Below, one piece after another: positions 23,660-32,477 of a stretch of 64,000 nt of DNA. The stretch is from contig NZ_JACHIG010000011.1 of the NCBI RefSeq assembly GCF_014203095.1, positions 62,001-126,000 on the forward strand, in the 5' to 3' direction. The translations under genes were made by a program, and so were the position numbers. Numbering within the stretch: the stretch's first letter is position 1; each line of letters begins with the position of its first letter. Below the pieces are notes generated by a model. It searched no databases. It saw only the letters and a program-made list of their open reading frames with translations, and was not told the origin of the DNA. Origin of the DNA: Prosthecobacter vanneervenii (GTDB lineage Bacteria; Verrucomicrobiota; Verrucomicrobiia; Verrucomicrobiales; Verrucomicrobiaceae).

Positions 23660-24712
23660 TCATGAGATGCCGCGGACGGCACGGCGGAATTCGGCTTCGT
23701 TGCCCACGGCAGCAGCCGCTTCGGCTTCTGAGATGATGCCTGCCTGATAAGCGGCCACGGCTGAGTGCATGAAGGTGCGGGTGTTTGGGTCGCTGCCGCG
23801 GTTCATGTAGTCATTGACGTTTGCGAGAGTGCGCTTGGAAATCCAGTCACGAATGGCGCCGCCGTTTTCCATGTATTCCGGAAGCAGGATGAGCTTGCCT
23901 TGGACATTGGGAACAAGCTTCTGGCACAAGACTCCAATCATCTGGTGGGCGAGCATGTGCAGGCCCATGCTGAGCTGCTCCGCCGGGAAGAGGTTCACGA
24001 AACGCTCCATGGTTTCGGACACGTTGGCGGAATGCAGGGAGGCGAGGACGAGGTGACCGGTTTCGCAGGCCTGGAGTGCGGTGAGAGCCGTTTCGAGGTC
24101 GCGGATTTCTCCGACAAAGATGACGTCTGGTGCCTGGCGCATGGCGCTGCGCAGCCCACGAGCAAAGCTGGGGGTGTCTCGCCCGACCTCGCGCTGGGTG
24201 AAGAGGCAGCGGTTGTTGGTGAAAACGTACTCCACGGGGTCCTCAATGGTGACGACATGGCGGGCGATGTTTTCATTCATCCACTGCAGCAGCGCGGCCA
24301 GTGTGGTGGATTTTCCCTGTCCGGTGGCACCGGTGACCAGGATGAGGCCGTTTTGCTTCTGCGCCCAGCGCTGCAGCAGCCAGTCGGGCGCACCTAGGGA
24401 ATGAAGAGGAGGAATGTCTGTGCGGATGCGGCGCAGAACGGCGGCCATGCGGCCAAGGACTTTGTGGAGATTGACACGAAAGCGGACGTGGCTTCGTGAG
24501 ATGAGGCCGGAGTCGCGGTCTGTGTCTGTGAGGGTGTCTCCACCACAGGCCTGCCAAAGGCCGGCCATCTGGGGCAGCAGAATGGGGTCATCTCCAAAGA
24601 TCATGAGCTGCTCGGCGATCTTCATGCGAGGCACCTCCCCCTCCTGCAAAAAAATGTCGCTGGCCTGATGGTCTTCAGCGGCCTGGAGGATGTCGTCGAT
24701 CGTGATAGCCAT
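23660..24712 (-). CDS. PilT/PilU-like type IV pilus ATPase
   Basis: 350 residues from the ATG at 24712. Paralogous to the downstream pilT: N-terminus HQASDIFLQEGEVPRMK, Walker A GATGQGKSTT, Asp box VVTIEDPVEYVF, Walker B VIFVGEIRDLETALTAL and His box LVLASLHSANV. The upstream position and sequence drift suggest a PilU-like accessory retraction motor, but PilT and PilU cannot be firmly separated by eye. No pilin or assembly genes are nearby. Confidence 0.88.
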   Translation of the reverse strand: MAITIDDILQAAEDHQASDIFLQEGEVPRMKIAEQLMIFGDDPILLPQMAGLWQACGGDTLTDTDRDSGLISRSHVRFRVNLHKVLGRMAAVLRRIRTDIPPLHSLGAPDWLLQRWAQKQNGLILVTGATGQGKSTTLAALLQWMNENIARHVVTIEDPVEYVFTNNRCLFTQREVGRDTPSFARGLRSAMRQAPDVIFVGEIRDLETALTALQACETGHLVLASLHSANVSETMERFVNLFPAEQLSMGLHMLAHQMIGVLCQKLVPNVQGKLILLPEYMENGGAIRDWISKRTLANVNDYMNRGSDPNTRTFMHSAVAAYQAGIISEAEAAAAVGNEAEFRRAVRGIS

Positions 24713-24788
24713 GATTGTTGAGTAAAAGCTAGCGGGCGCAGCCCGTGTGCTCAAGCCTGCTCTGGAGCTTTTGTTACCGGAAAACCGC

Positions 24789-25994
24789 CTAGCTCTCCGT
24801 GGACTGCAGAAGCTGGTCGCAGTACCAAAGCATGCGTGGCAGGTGGAAGGGGCCCTTCCACATGTTTCCCTTCAACCGCACGGAGGGTGAGCCATCGCGG
24901 TGGAGGTAGCCAAACCACTCTCCGTGTTCAGGATCCGGGAAGTGGGCAAAGCTCCAGTCGTGCACCTGCTGGTGCCACTGTGCGTATTTCTGATCTCCGG
25001 TGATTTGCCAGGCGAGGTGAGTGGCGATGACGGCCTCATTGTGAGGCCACCAGAACTTCATGTCGTGCCAGTATTCCTGGACTGGTTTGTCAAAGACATC
25101 GCGGAAGTAGAAGATGCCACCATGCTCGGGATCCCAGCCGCGTCGCCACATGCAATCGAGTATCTGAAGGCCCAGCCGGATATAGCTTTTCTCGCCACGC
25201 CAGCGGCCCTCGTGCAGGATGAACCAGGCGCATTCGAGAGCATGGCCGGGATTCAGCGTGCGGCCATCGAAGTGGTCCATGATGGCGCCGTCTGGTGCCA
25301 CGACCTCCATGAGCGCGCCGAGGTCTGGTTTGAAGAAGAACTGCTGAATCTCCAAAATGAAACGGTCTGCCCACTCGGAGCAGCTATGGCCAGAGATTTT
25401 GATGTCGCCAAGATTGACCCTGAGCTCCTGCGCTGTGGCGATACCGATCATCAGCGCGCCGATGCCCATGGTGGGGCGTGTGTTGGGCTCGATTTTGGGC
25501 AGCATCATGCCCTTCTCGAAGGAGTACTTCAAGTAGGTGGCAAAGTCCCGCTTTGCGCGCTCGGCGTAGCTTTCATCTCCGGTGGCCTTGGCGTAGGCGG
25601 CATGAGCGATGGCGGCAAAGGCCTCACTGAAAACATAGCGCCGCATGCGCAGCGGCCTGCCCTCACGGGTGACGGTGAAGAAGAGTTTGCCGTCGGTGGA
25701 GTAGCCATGCTTTTCGAGAAATGCGAGGCAGGAGCCGGCGGCATCGATCCAGTCGCGGCGTTTCTCCACGGTATTGTAGAGCGTGGATAGCATCCATGCA
25801 GCGCGCCCTTGGAACCAGATGCTCTTGTCTGTGTCCAGGATGGAGCCGTCGCGATCCAGAGAGGTGATGATGCCGTCATGTTCGCGGTCCATGCCGTGCT
25901 GCATCCAGAATGGCATGACATCCTGCAGCAGGGTACGGTGGTAGAACTCCTTCAGCGTCTGGCGGTGGGCGGGATCGGCTAGAGTGCGGGTCAT
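24789..25994 (-). CDS. N-acylglucosamine 2-epimerase (AGE) family protein
   Basis: 401 residues from the ATG at 25994, the normal size of AGE enzymes, which have an (alpha/alpha)6 barrel and epimerise GlcNAc/ManNAc or glucose-type sugars. Visible motifs: SIWFQGRAAWMLSTLYN, RRYVFSEAFAAIAHAAYAKA, the central LNPGHALECAWFILHEGRW with its catalytic His, and KFWWPHNEAVIATHLAW. The substrate cannot be assigned; cellobiose 2-epimerases share these features. The start overlaps the stop of the TrhO-RluA gene (ATGA), so the two are coupled. Confidence 0.9.
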   Translation of the reverse strand: MTRTLADPAHRQTLKEFYHRTLLQDVMPFWMQHGMDREHDGIITSLDRDGSILDTDKSIWFQGRAAWMLSTLYNTVEKRRDWIDAAGSCLAFLEKHGYSTDGKLFFTVTREGRPLRMRRYVFSEAFAAIAHAAYAKATGDESYAERAKRDFATYLKYSFEKGMMLPKIEPNTRPTMGIGALMIGIATAQELRVNLGDIKISGHSCSEWADRFILEIQQFFFKPDLGALMEVVAPDGAIMDHFDGRTLNPGHALECAWFILHEGRWRGEKSYIRLGLQILDCMWRRGWDPEHGGIFYFRDVFDKPVQEYWHDMKFWWPHNEAVIATHLAWQITGDQKYAQWHQQVHDWSFAHFPDPEHGEWFGYLHRDGSPSVRLKGNMWKGPFHLPRMLWYCDQLLQSTES

Positions 25995-27784
25995 GCCGCC
26001 CACTCTGGCGGCTCTGCGGAAAAGGTCACGCGTTCCTTGGTCAAAGGATGGGTGAAAGAGATGCGCTGAGCATGCAGGCAGAGCGGCGGATCGCCGACGG
26101 CGAGGGTCTGGGTCTCGCCGATTTCACCATTGGGGAGATAGGCGGCGTCTCCCACAATCGGGAAACCGAGATGCCAGAGGTGGATGCGGATCTGATTGGT
26201 GCGGCCGGTCAGCGGTCGGGCCTCCAGCAGGGCGGTGCCATCGGCATCTCGGCGCAGCACGCGGAACTCGGTGCGGGCTGGCTGGCCATCGGGATCCACG
26301 CTGCGGCCGCCCAACTTGCCGGCCTCGCTGCTGATGGGGGCTTCACAGGCGAACTCATCTTGGGACGGGTGCCCTTTGACGCGGGCCAGATAAACTTTCT
26401 CGACCTCACCTTGTTCAAACTGGGGCTGAACCATGCTGGCGAAATGGCGTGTCTTGCACAGCGCGGTGACGCCGGTGGTGTTGGCGTCGAGGCGATGCAC
26501 GCTGCGCGGCTTGAGGGGATGCCAGACGGTGTTGAGGATGTATTGCAGCGTGTTGCGATTAAACCTGCCGCCCACATGTACAGGGAGGGGGGCTGGCTTG
26601 TTGAGGACGATGATAGCCTCGTCTTCAAAAAGCACGCGGATGTCTGCATTCACATCCGGTTCGCGCTGAGCTGGCTTGAGGTGGAGGTAGCGTTCTCCGG
26701 CGCGCACGATCTGATCTGCAGGGACGATGGTGCGGTCATCCGTGACGATGCGGCCAGCTTCGCAGACGGCGAGCCATTCCTCGCGTGGGATGTGGGGCAT
26801 CACATGGCAGAGGCAGTTCAGGATGGTGAGATGGTCGCAGGCCTCGGGTACATTGAGTGGGCGCGTCTGATCATAGGGCACGCTGCCTGGAAGCGGGGTC
26901 ACCGCTTTGCGCAGGGCCGCGTGGCGCTGCTCCAGATTTTCCTGCTGCTGCTGCTCGGTGGTCTTGAAGCAGTAGGGGCAGGACACATGCTCCACGTAGC
27001 GGGGATCTGCCTGCTCTTCTGCGGAGAGCGGGGTCTGGCAGGCGAAGCACTGGGAGGAGGCAGTCTCATGCAGGCCGGGATCGACACCGACACGCTGGTC
27101 AAAGACAAAGCACTCGCCCTCATAGTGGGCGCTGCCGCATTCCTCGAAGTACTTCAGAATGCCACCCTCAAGCTGCCAGACATGCTCAAAGCCCTCGCGC
27201 TCCATGAATGGGGCGGCTTTTTCGCAGCGGATGCCACCGGTGCAGAAGGAGACGACCTCCGCTTTTTTCATGTCCGGTGGGAGCTGGCGCACGGCTTCAG
27301 GAAAATCACGGAAAGTGTCAATGCCGGCCACCACGGCGCCTTTGAAGGTGCCGAGCTTTACCTCGTAGTCATTGCGTGTGTCATAAAGGATGATCGGGCG
27401 GCCTTCATCCAGCCACTGTTTGAGGACCTTAGGTTCCAGGCGCGGGGAGGTGTACTTGGCGGGCTCGATGCCCTCGACGCCAAAGGCGATGATCTCCTTT
27501 TTGATACGGACGAGCATGCGGCGGAAAGGCTGATCCGTGCTTTCGCTGTACTTTGGCTTCAGGGGCTCCAGTCCGGGGATGGCGCGCAGTTCATCCACGA
27601 GAGTGTCCACGTTCTCACGCACGCCGGCCACGAACATATTGATGCCCTCGGTGCTCAGCAGGATGGTGCCTTTGAGGCCCAGGCACTTGCAACGCTCCAG
27701 CAGCCGGGCACGCATTTCCTTTAATCCGGAAAGCTCGGCAAACTGGTAGCAGGAGATGTTGGTGATCGTGGCGGTGGCTGACAT
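25991..27784 (-). CDS. TrhO (rhodanese tRNA hydroxylase)-RluA pseudouridine synthase fusion
   Basis: 597 residues from the ATG at 27784. Residues 1-100 form the UPF0176 N-terminal domain (LKGTILLSTEGINMFVAG) and 120-215 a rhodanese domain with catalytic Cys181 in SFCTGGIRCEKAAPF. Two CxxC pairs at 247-250 and 270-273 resemble the rhodanese C-terminal zinc region. Together these are a full TrhO, which hydroxylates U34 of tRNA. From about 310 onward comes an RluA-type pseudouridine synthase: LNKPAPLPVHVGG and the catalytic Asp434 in HRLDANTTG. The frame is continuous, with no sign of sequencing error. Both halves modify RNA uridines. The RluA-half target (tRNA or rRNA) is unknown. Confidence 0.92.
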   Translation of the reverse strand: MSATATITNISCYQFAELSGLKEMRARLLERCKCLGLKGTILLSTEGINMFVAGVRENVDTLVDELRAIPGLEPLKPKYSESTDQPFRRMLVRIKKEIIAFGVEGIEPAKYTSPRLEPKVLKQWLDEGRPIILYDTRNDYEVKLGTFKGAVVAGIDTFRDFPEAVRQLPPDMKKAEVVSFCTGGIRCEKAAPFMEREGFEHVWQLEGGILKYFEECGSAHYEGECFVFDQRVGVDPGLHETASSQCFACQTPLSAEEQADPRYVEHVSCPYCFKTTEQQQQENLEQRHAALRKAVTPLPGSVPYDQTRPLNVPEACDHLTILNCLCHVMPHIPREEWLAVCEAGRIVTDDRTIVPADQIVRAGERYLHLKPAQREPDVNADIRVLFEDEAIIVLNKPAPLPVHVGGRFNRNTLQYILNTVWHPLKPRSVHRLDANTTGVTALCKTRHFASMVQPQFEQGEVEKVYLARVKGHPSQDEFACEAPISSEAGKLGGRSVDPDGQPARTEFRVLRRDADGTALLEARPLTGRTNQIRIHLWHLGFPIVGDAAYLPNGEIGETQTLAVGDPPLCLHAQRISFTHPLTKERVTFSAEPPEWAA

Positions 27785-27912
27785 GGGCGGTGGAAGAAGC
27801 ACATGTTGAGGCAGACGGCGAGCGCAAAGAGTGCCTGCACAGGATACGCGCAATGCGGCGCAATCGAGATCAGGGCTTGCCAGCAGCGGTGTTTCCGCTC
27901 CATTTCACGAGC

Positions 27913-29088
27913 ATGAAACGCACGCTCTTCCTCCTTGCCGCCGCCACCACTTTGCAGGCAGCCGACTGGCCCATCTGGCGCGGTCCCAACCATGACGGCA
28001 TCTCCAATGAGAAACTGGCCGGAACAGCAGTCAAAAAAGTGTGGGGTGCACAGATCGGCACCGGCTTTGCCTCATTTGCCGTAGCGGCTGGAAAGGTGTA
28101 CACTACCGGACACGCGGATGGGAAGGACACGGTCTTCTGCTTTGATGCTGCGAGCGGCAAGGAAGTGTGGAAGCACGCCTATGCCGCCGATCTGGGAGAC
28201 AAGTACTACGAAGGCGGGACCTCGGCCACACCGACGATCGCCGATGGCAAGGCCTACCATCTGAGCCGCTGGGGAGACCTCATTTGCTTTGATGCCGCGA
28301 CAGGGAAGATCGACTGGCAGAAGAACATTCAGAAGGAAACGGGCGCGGACATTCCTGACTGGGGGTTTGCAGGTTCGCCGCTGGTGCTGGGCAATCTGCT
28401 CATCGTGAATGTGGGCAAGGCGGGCACCGCCGTGGAGAAGGCCACGGGCAAAATGGTGTGGACGAGTGACAAGGCCAGCTCTGGGTACTGCACGCCCTAT
28501 CCGATCACGGCGAACGGCAAGGCGCAGGTGGTGCTGAGCTCCGGACGAGCCTACAAGGGAGTGGATCCCACGAACGGCAGTGTGCTGTGGGAGCACACGT
28601 GGTCGACCAGCTATGGGGTGAATGCGGCGGACCCGATACTCAGCGGCACGCAGCTCTTCATTTCCTCCGGCTACAACAAAGGCTGTGCGCTGCTGGACCT
28701 GGCCTCCGCTGAGCCGAAGGAGGTCTGGCGCAATCGGGTGATGAAAAACCAGTTTAACTCCAGCGTGCTGATCGAGGGCCATCTGTATGGCAGCGACGGG
28801 GATGAAGGGAAGTCTGCGAGCTTGAAGTGCATCGACTTTGCCACGGGCGCGGAAAAGTGGACTGCGCCGGACGTGGGCTTCTGCTCGCTGATGGCAGCCG
28901 ATGGCAAGCTGATCATCATGACGGCCAAGGGGGAACTCATCATCGCCAAGGCCAGTGAGGCCAAATTTGAGCCCATCTCCCGCACACCCGTTCTGACGGG
29001 GCGCTGCTGGAGCACGCCGGTGCTGGCCAATGGCCACATCTACGTGCGCAATGCCGCCGGAGACATGGTCTGTCTGGCGGTGCAGTAG
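27913..29088 (+). CDS. Secreted PQQ-type beta-propeller protein
   Basis: 391 residues with a signal peptide (MKRTLFLLAAATTLQA-A). The mature start DWPIWRGPNHDGIS is the typical opening of planctomycete/verrucomicrobial PQQ-like repeat proteins. Repeats of the form VYTTGHADGKDTVFCFDAAS followed by GKEVWKHAY recur about every 45-50 residues (FDAATGKIDWQ, EKATGKMVW, VDPTNGSVLW). No dehydrogenase catalytic Asp-Glu-Ca site is evident, so it may bind substrate or serve as a scaffold rather than act as an oxidoreductase. It is divergent from the TrhO-RluA gene and is the first gene of a long plus-strand run. Confidence 0.88.
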   Translation: MKRTLFLLAAATTLQAADWPIWRGPNHDGISNEKLAGTAVKKVWGAQIGTGFASFAVAAGKVYTTGHADGKDTVFCFDAASGKEVWKHAYAADLGDKYYEGGTSATPTIADGKAYHLSRWGDLICFDAATGKIDWQKNIQKETGADIPDWGFAGSPLVLGNLLIVNVGKAGTAVEKATGKMVWTSDKASSGYCTPYPITANGKAQVVLSSGRAYKGVDPTNGSVLWEHTWSTSYGVNAADPILSGTQLFISSGYNKGCALLDLASAEPKEVWRNRVMKNQFNSSVLIEGHLYGSDGDEGKSASLKCIDFATGAEKWTAPDVGFCSLMAADGKLIIMTAKGELIIAKASEAKFEPISRTPVLTGRCWSTPVLANGHIYVRNAAGDMVCLAVQ

Positions 29089-29178
29089 CCAGGCTGCGGT
29101 GGGTTATGCATTTTCTCAATGCTAGCTCACAAATGGTCGATTGGTCAGACAGGACGGGAGACTGGAAGCTCAAGCTAC

Positions 29179-29841
29179 ATGAAAACGAGTTCATCACCCG
29201 CGATTCCCCTCTGGCTCAAGCTCGGCTACACCGCGTTTATGGCGGTACTGATCCCTGTTTATTGGCACCATTACGGACCCACCAATTTTCTTTATTTTTG
29301 TGATGTGGCACTGCTGCTCACGCTGGTAGGCATCTGGCGGGAGAGCCCGCTGCTCATCTCCCTGCCTGCGGTGGGGATCCTGCTGCCGCAGGCGCTCTGG
29401 TGCGTGGACTACGTGGTGCAGCTCTGTGGATTCCAGATGAGCGGCATGACGGCCTACATGTTTGATGAAAAGAGGCCGCTTTTTCTGCGCGGCCTGTCGC
29501 TCTTCCATGGCTGGCTGCCGTTTCTGCTGGTGTTTCTCGTTGCCCGGCTGGGGTATGACCGGCGTGCTTTGAAGGGGTGGACGACCTCGGCGGCGGGGCT
29601 GTGCGTGGTGGCGTATGCGTTTCTGCCCCCAGCAGGGGCCGTGCTTACAGACCCAAACCTGCCGCGCAACGTGAACTACGTCTTTGGCCTGAACGACGCA
29701 CAACCGCAGGCGTGGATGCATCCCGATCTTTATCTCGTGGCATGGGTCGCGCTGCTGAGCATCGTGGTTTATGTGCCCACGCATCTCGTGCTGAAGAAAC
29801 TCTGCCCTACGCCTGAACAAGCTGCCGCCAAACGCGCATGA
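29179..29841 (+). CDS. Six- to seven-helix membrane protein of unknown function
   Basis: 220 residues from the ATG at 29179; the frame extends upstream to 29119 but that part is not hydrophobic and lacks conservation cues. Helices lie at about 13-33, 38-55, 60-80, 108-128, 136-155 and 190-210, and loops such as PLLISLPAVGILLPQALWCV and RNVNYVFGLNDAQPQAWMH link them. I do not recognise the family. It overlaps the next gene by four bases (ATGA at 29838), so it works with or is co-expressed with the LplT-like transporter. Confidence 0.7.
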   Translation: MKTSSSPAIPLWLKLGYTAFMAVLIPVYWHHYGPTNFLYFCDVALLLTLVGIWRESPLLISLPAVGILLPQALWCVDYVVQLCGFQMSGMTAYMFDEKRPLFLRGLSLFHGWLPFLLVFLVARLGYDRRALKGWTTSAAGLCVVAYAFLPPAGAVLTDPNLPRNVNYVFGLNDAQPQAWMHPDLYLVAWVALLSIVVYVPTHLVLKKLCPTPEQAAAKRA

Positions 29842-31118
29842 ACGATATCGCATCTCCACCCCCCACCACCTCATGGCAGCGCGGCTTCTGGAGCCTGATG
29901 GGCACGCAATTTCAGGGGGCGTTTTCTGACAATGTACTCAAGTGGCTGGTGGTTTATCTGGTTATCGCGCGGAAGCTGCCGAAGGAACAGTTGGACGCAC
30001 TGGTGTCTGACTCGGGCATGTATTTTGCCATTCCGTTTCTGCTGCTTTCCATGCTGGGCGGCTGGATGGCGGACCGATTCAGCAAGAGGAGCGTGATGAT
30101 GGGGGTGAAGGTGATGGAGATCGGCATCATGCTCTTTGCCACGTATGCGCTGGCCTCCGGCAGAATGGGGCTGCAACTGGCGAGCATCTGCCTCATGGGG
30201 GTGCACAGTGCGTTCTTTGCGGCATCAAAGTATGGGGTGCTTCCAGAGCTGGTGCCTGCGTCTCGGCTTTCATGGGCCAATGGAGTGATCGAGATGCTGA
30301 CCTTTCTGGCGGCCATCTTTGGCACGCTGGCGGCAGCATGGCTGGCAGAGAGCTTTGCAGACAAGCCGGAATGGGCAGGGGCCATCCTGCTGGGGCTGGC
30401 GATGACAGGCTGGCTGATGAGCCTGGGGATCACCAAAGTCCCGGCTGCATCGCCAGACAAACCACTGCGGCTCAATTTCTTGGGGGATCTGTGGCGGGAG
30501 TTTCGCTGGATGCGCACAGATCGTGATCTGTGGCGGGCGAATCTGGGCAACACGGGCTTCTTTTTCATCGCCATCCTGATTCAGATGAATCTGGTGCTGT
30601 ACGCTGAGCAGGTGCTGCACATCAAACCGATGGAAAACAGCGCGTTGCAGGTGGCGCTGGCGATTGGCATGGCGTCAGGGAGCATGCTGGCGGGGAAGCT
30701 AAGCGGAGATCACGTGGAATATGGGCTGATCCCACTTGGGGCGTTTTTGATGGCGGTCATGGGTTTCGTGCTGGGATGTGCGGATATTTCCAGGACGGTG
30801 TTTACCATCTGCCTCACGCTGCTGGGCATTGGAGGAGGCATGTTCATCGTGCCGCTGGCGGCTGTGCTGCAGCATCGGCCACCGGCGGATCGCAAGGGGG
30901 CGGTGCAGGGCGCGGCCTCGTGGCTTTCCTGGGTGGGTATCTCTGCCGCCGCGATGCTGCAGAAGGAGCTGAACACCCGCCTGGGCTGGACACCTGGAGA
31001 CATCTTCTGGCTGTGCGGAGCCGCAGCGGTGGTGGGCGGTGTGTATGTAACGATGTCGCGCCCGCAGGCACTGCCTGCCTTGCTCAAACGCTGGACCACA
31101 GGCAAGCAACATGGCTGA
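29838..31118 (+). CDS. LplT-like MFS transporter
   Basis: 426 residues and about twelve helices. The start GFWSLMGTQFQGAFSDNVLK and the loop GGWMADRFSKRSVMMGVK, then HSAFFAASKYGVLPELVPAS with LSWANGVIEMLTFLAAI, are characteristic of LplT, the lysophospholipid flippase, and of the MFS half of Aas-LplT fusions. It may move lysophospholipid or another lipid across the inner membrane. Its stop overlaps the first glycosyltransferase gene by eight bases, which links lipid movement to glycosylation in this operon (inference). Confidence 0.85.
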   Translation: MNDIASPPPTTSWQRGFWSLMGTQFQGAFSDNVLKWLVVYLVIARKLPKEQLDALVSDSGMYFAIPFLLLSMLGGWMADRFSKRSVMMGVKVMEIGIMLFATYALASGRMGLQLASICLMGVHSAFFAASKYGVLPELVPASRLSWANGVIEMLTFLAAIFGTLAAAWLAESFADKPEWAGAILLGLAMTGWLMSLGITKVPAASPDKPLRLNFLGDLWREFRWMRTDRDLWRANLGNTGFFFIAILIQMNLVLYAEQVLHIKPMENSALQVALAIGMASGSMLAGKLSGDHVEYGLIPLGAFLMAVMGFVLGCADISRTVFTICLTLLGIGGGMFIVPLAAVLQHRPPADRKGAVQGAASWLSWVGISAAAMLQKELNTRLGWTPGDIFWLCGAAAVVGGVYVTMSRPQALPALLKRWTTGKQHG

Positions 31119-32367
31119 AATCCTACTGCTTCCCTTTGGCAGCGCCGGCGATGTCTTTCCCTTCATCTGGCTGGGGAGGCAGCTCAAGGCGCGCGGGCAT
31201 CGGGTGCGGATGATCACCGCGTGTTTGTTTGAAGAGCATGCGCTCAGGGCCGGGCTGGAGTTTATCTCCCTCGGCAAGAGGGATGAGTTTGAGGTGATGA
31301 TGCGAGATCCGCGCATCTGGAAATCAGGCATCGGCACAAAAGTCGTTTTCGATTTTGCCGCCAAGTCCGTGGAGCCTTATCTGGCTGCGATCGAAAGCTG
31401 CGGTCCGGTGGATCTGATGCTGGCACCTGTCACAGCCTTTGCCGCACGACTGGCGCGTGAAAAGCACGGCATCCCTCTCCTTACGGTGCATTTGCAGCCG
31501 GCGGTATTTGTGAGTGCGCATGAGACGCCGCTGCTGCATCCGGCCATGCGTTTGTTTAACAAGCTGCCCGTCTGGCTGAAGCGGCTGTTTTTGGCTCTGC
31601 CCAATCCGGTGGATCTCTTTGCCCTGCCAACAGTGCGCCGGATTTGTCAGGCAAACGGCGTCAAGCCGCCGCGCAGCCTGTGGCGCGAGTGGTGGGATTC
31701 TCCGGACGGGGTGCTGGCTCTGTTTCCAGAGTGGTTTGCGCAGCCGCAGCCCGACTGGCCGGTTAAGCTGATGCAGTGGACTTTCCCGCTCGAGGATCTT
31801 GCGAAAGAGCAGGCTCTGACGCCGGAGCTGCAGGCGTTCCTAGATCAAGGAGAGCGCCCCGTCGTTTTCACTCCTGGAAGCGCGAACGTGCAGGCCTCAC
31901 GTTTCTTTGTCGTGGCGGCGGAGGCGGTGCGTCGAATCGGCTGCCGGGCGGTGTTTGTGACCCGTGATCCAGGCCAGGTGCCGAAGGATCTGCCGGCAGG
32001 CGTCATCACGGTGGAATACGCCCCCTTCAGCACCTTGCTGCGGCATGCGGCGGTGTTTGTGCATCATGGCGGAGTCGGCACGATGTCCCAGGGATTTGCC
32101 GCAGGTGTGCCACAGCTGATCATGGCCATGGCGCACGACCAGCCTGACAACGCTGACCGGCTGGAAAGATTGGGTGCGGGCAAGGGGCTGAGTGTGCGGC
32201 AGTTTAGAGCTGGCAGGGTGGAAACGGAGCTGAAGAGGCTGCTGAATGACGAGCGCATCCAGCTGGCTGCGAAGGAATGCGCCACAAAGCTCAGACACAC
32301 GGCCGGTGCTGATGATCTGATGAGCATGATCGAGGCGTGCATGCAGCCCATTCAACCGGCTGCCTGA
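31111..32367 (+). CDS. GT1-family glycosyltransferase, paralog 1
   Basis: 418 residues with the GT-B fold of UDP-glucuronosyl/glucosyl transferases (RhlB- or sterol glucosyltransferase-like). The N-terminal acceptor domain starts ILLLPFGSAGDVFPFIWLG. The C-terminal donor domain has VVFTPGSANV and the nucleotide-sugar motif HHGGVGTMSQGFAAGVPQL, ending in MAHDQPDNADRLERLGAG. The likely activity is transfer of a sugar to a lipid or small hydrophobic acceptor. It is the first of four homologous genes in this operon and overlaps the upstream transporter. Confidence 0.9.
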   Translation: MAEILLLPFGSAGDVFPFIWLGRQLKARGHRVRMITACLFEEHALRAGLEFISLGKRDEFEVMMRDPRIWKSGIGTKVVFDFAAKSVEPYLAAIESCGPVDLMLAPVTAFAARLAREKHGIPLLTVHLQPAVFVSAHETPLLHPAMRLFNKLPVWLKRLFLALPNPVDLFALPTVRRICQANGVKPPRSLWREWWDSPDGVLALFPEWFAQPQPDWPVKLMQWTFPLEDLAKEQALTPELQAFLDQGERPVVFTPGSANVQASRFFVVAAEAVRRIGCRAVFVTRDPGQVPKDLPAGVITVEYAPFSTLLRHAAVFVHHGGVGTMSQGFAAGVPQLIMAMAHDQPDNADRLERLGAGKGLSVRQFRAGRVETELKRLLNDERIQLAAKECATKLRHTAGADDLMSMIEACMQPIQPAA

Positions 32368-32477
32368 GGTTCGGGGACGACTGGAGCCTCATTTATTCGA
32401 GCAGCCATTTTCTCAAGGCTTGACGGAGAACCGAGTCTCAAGTCAGGCTGGGCTGGCAAGGCTATTATTTCACGTGC

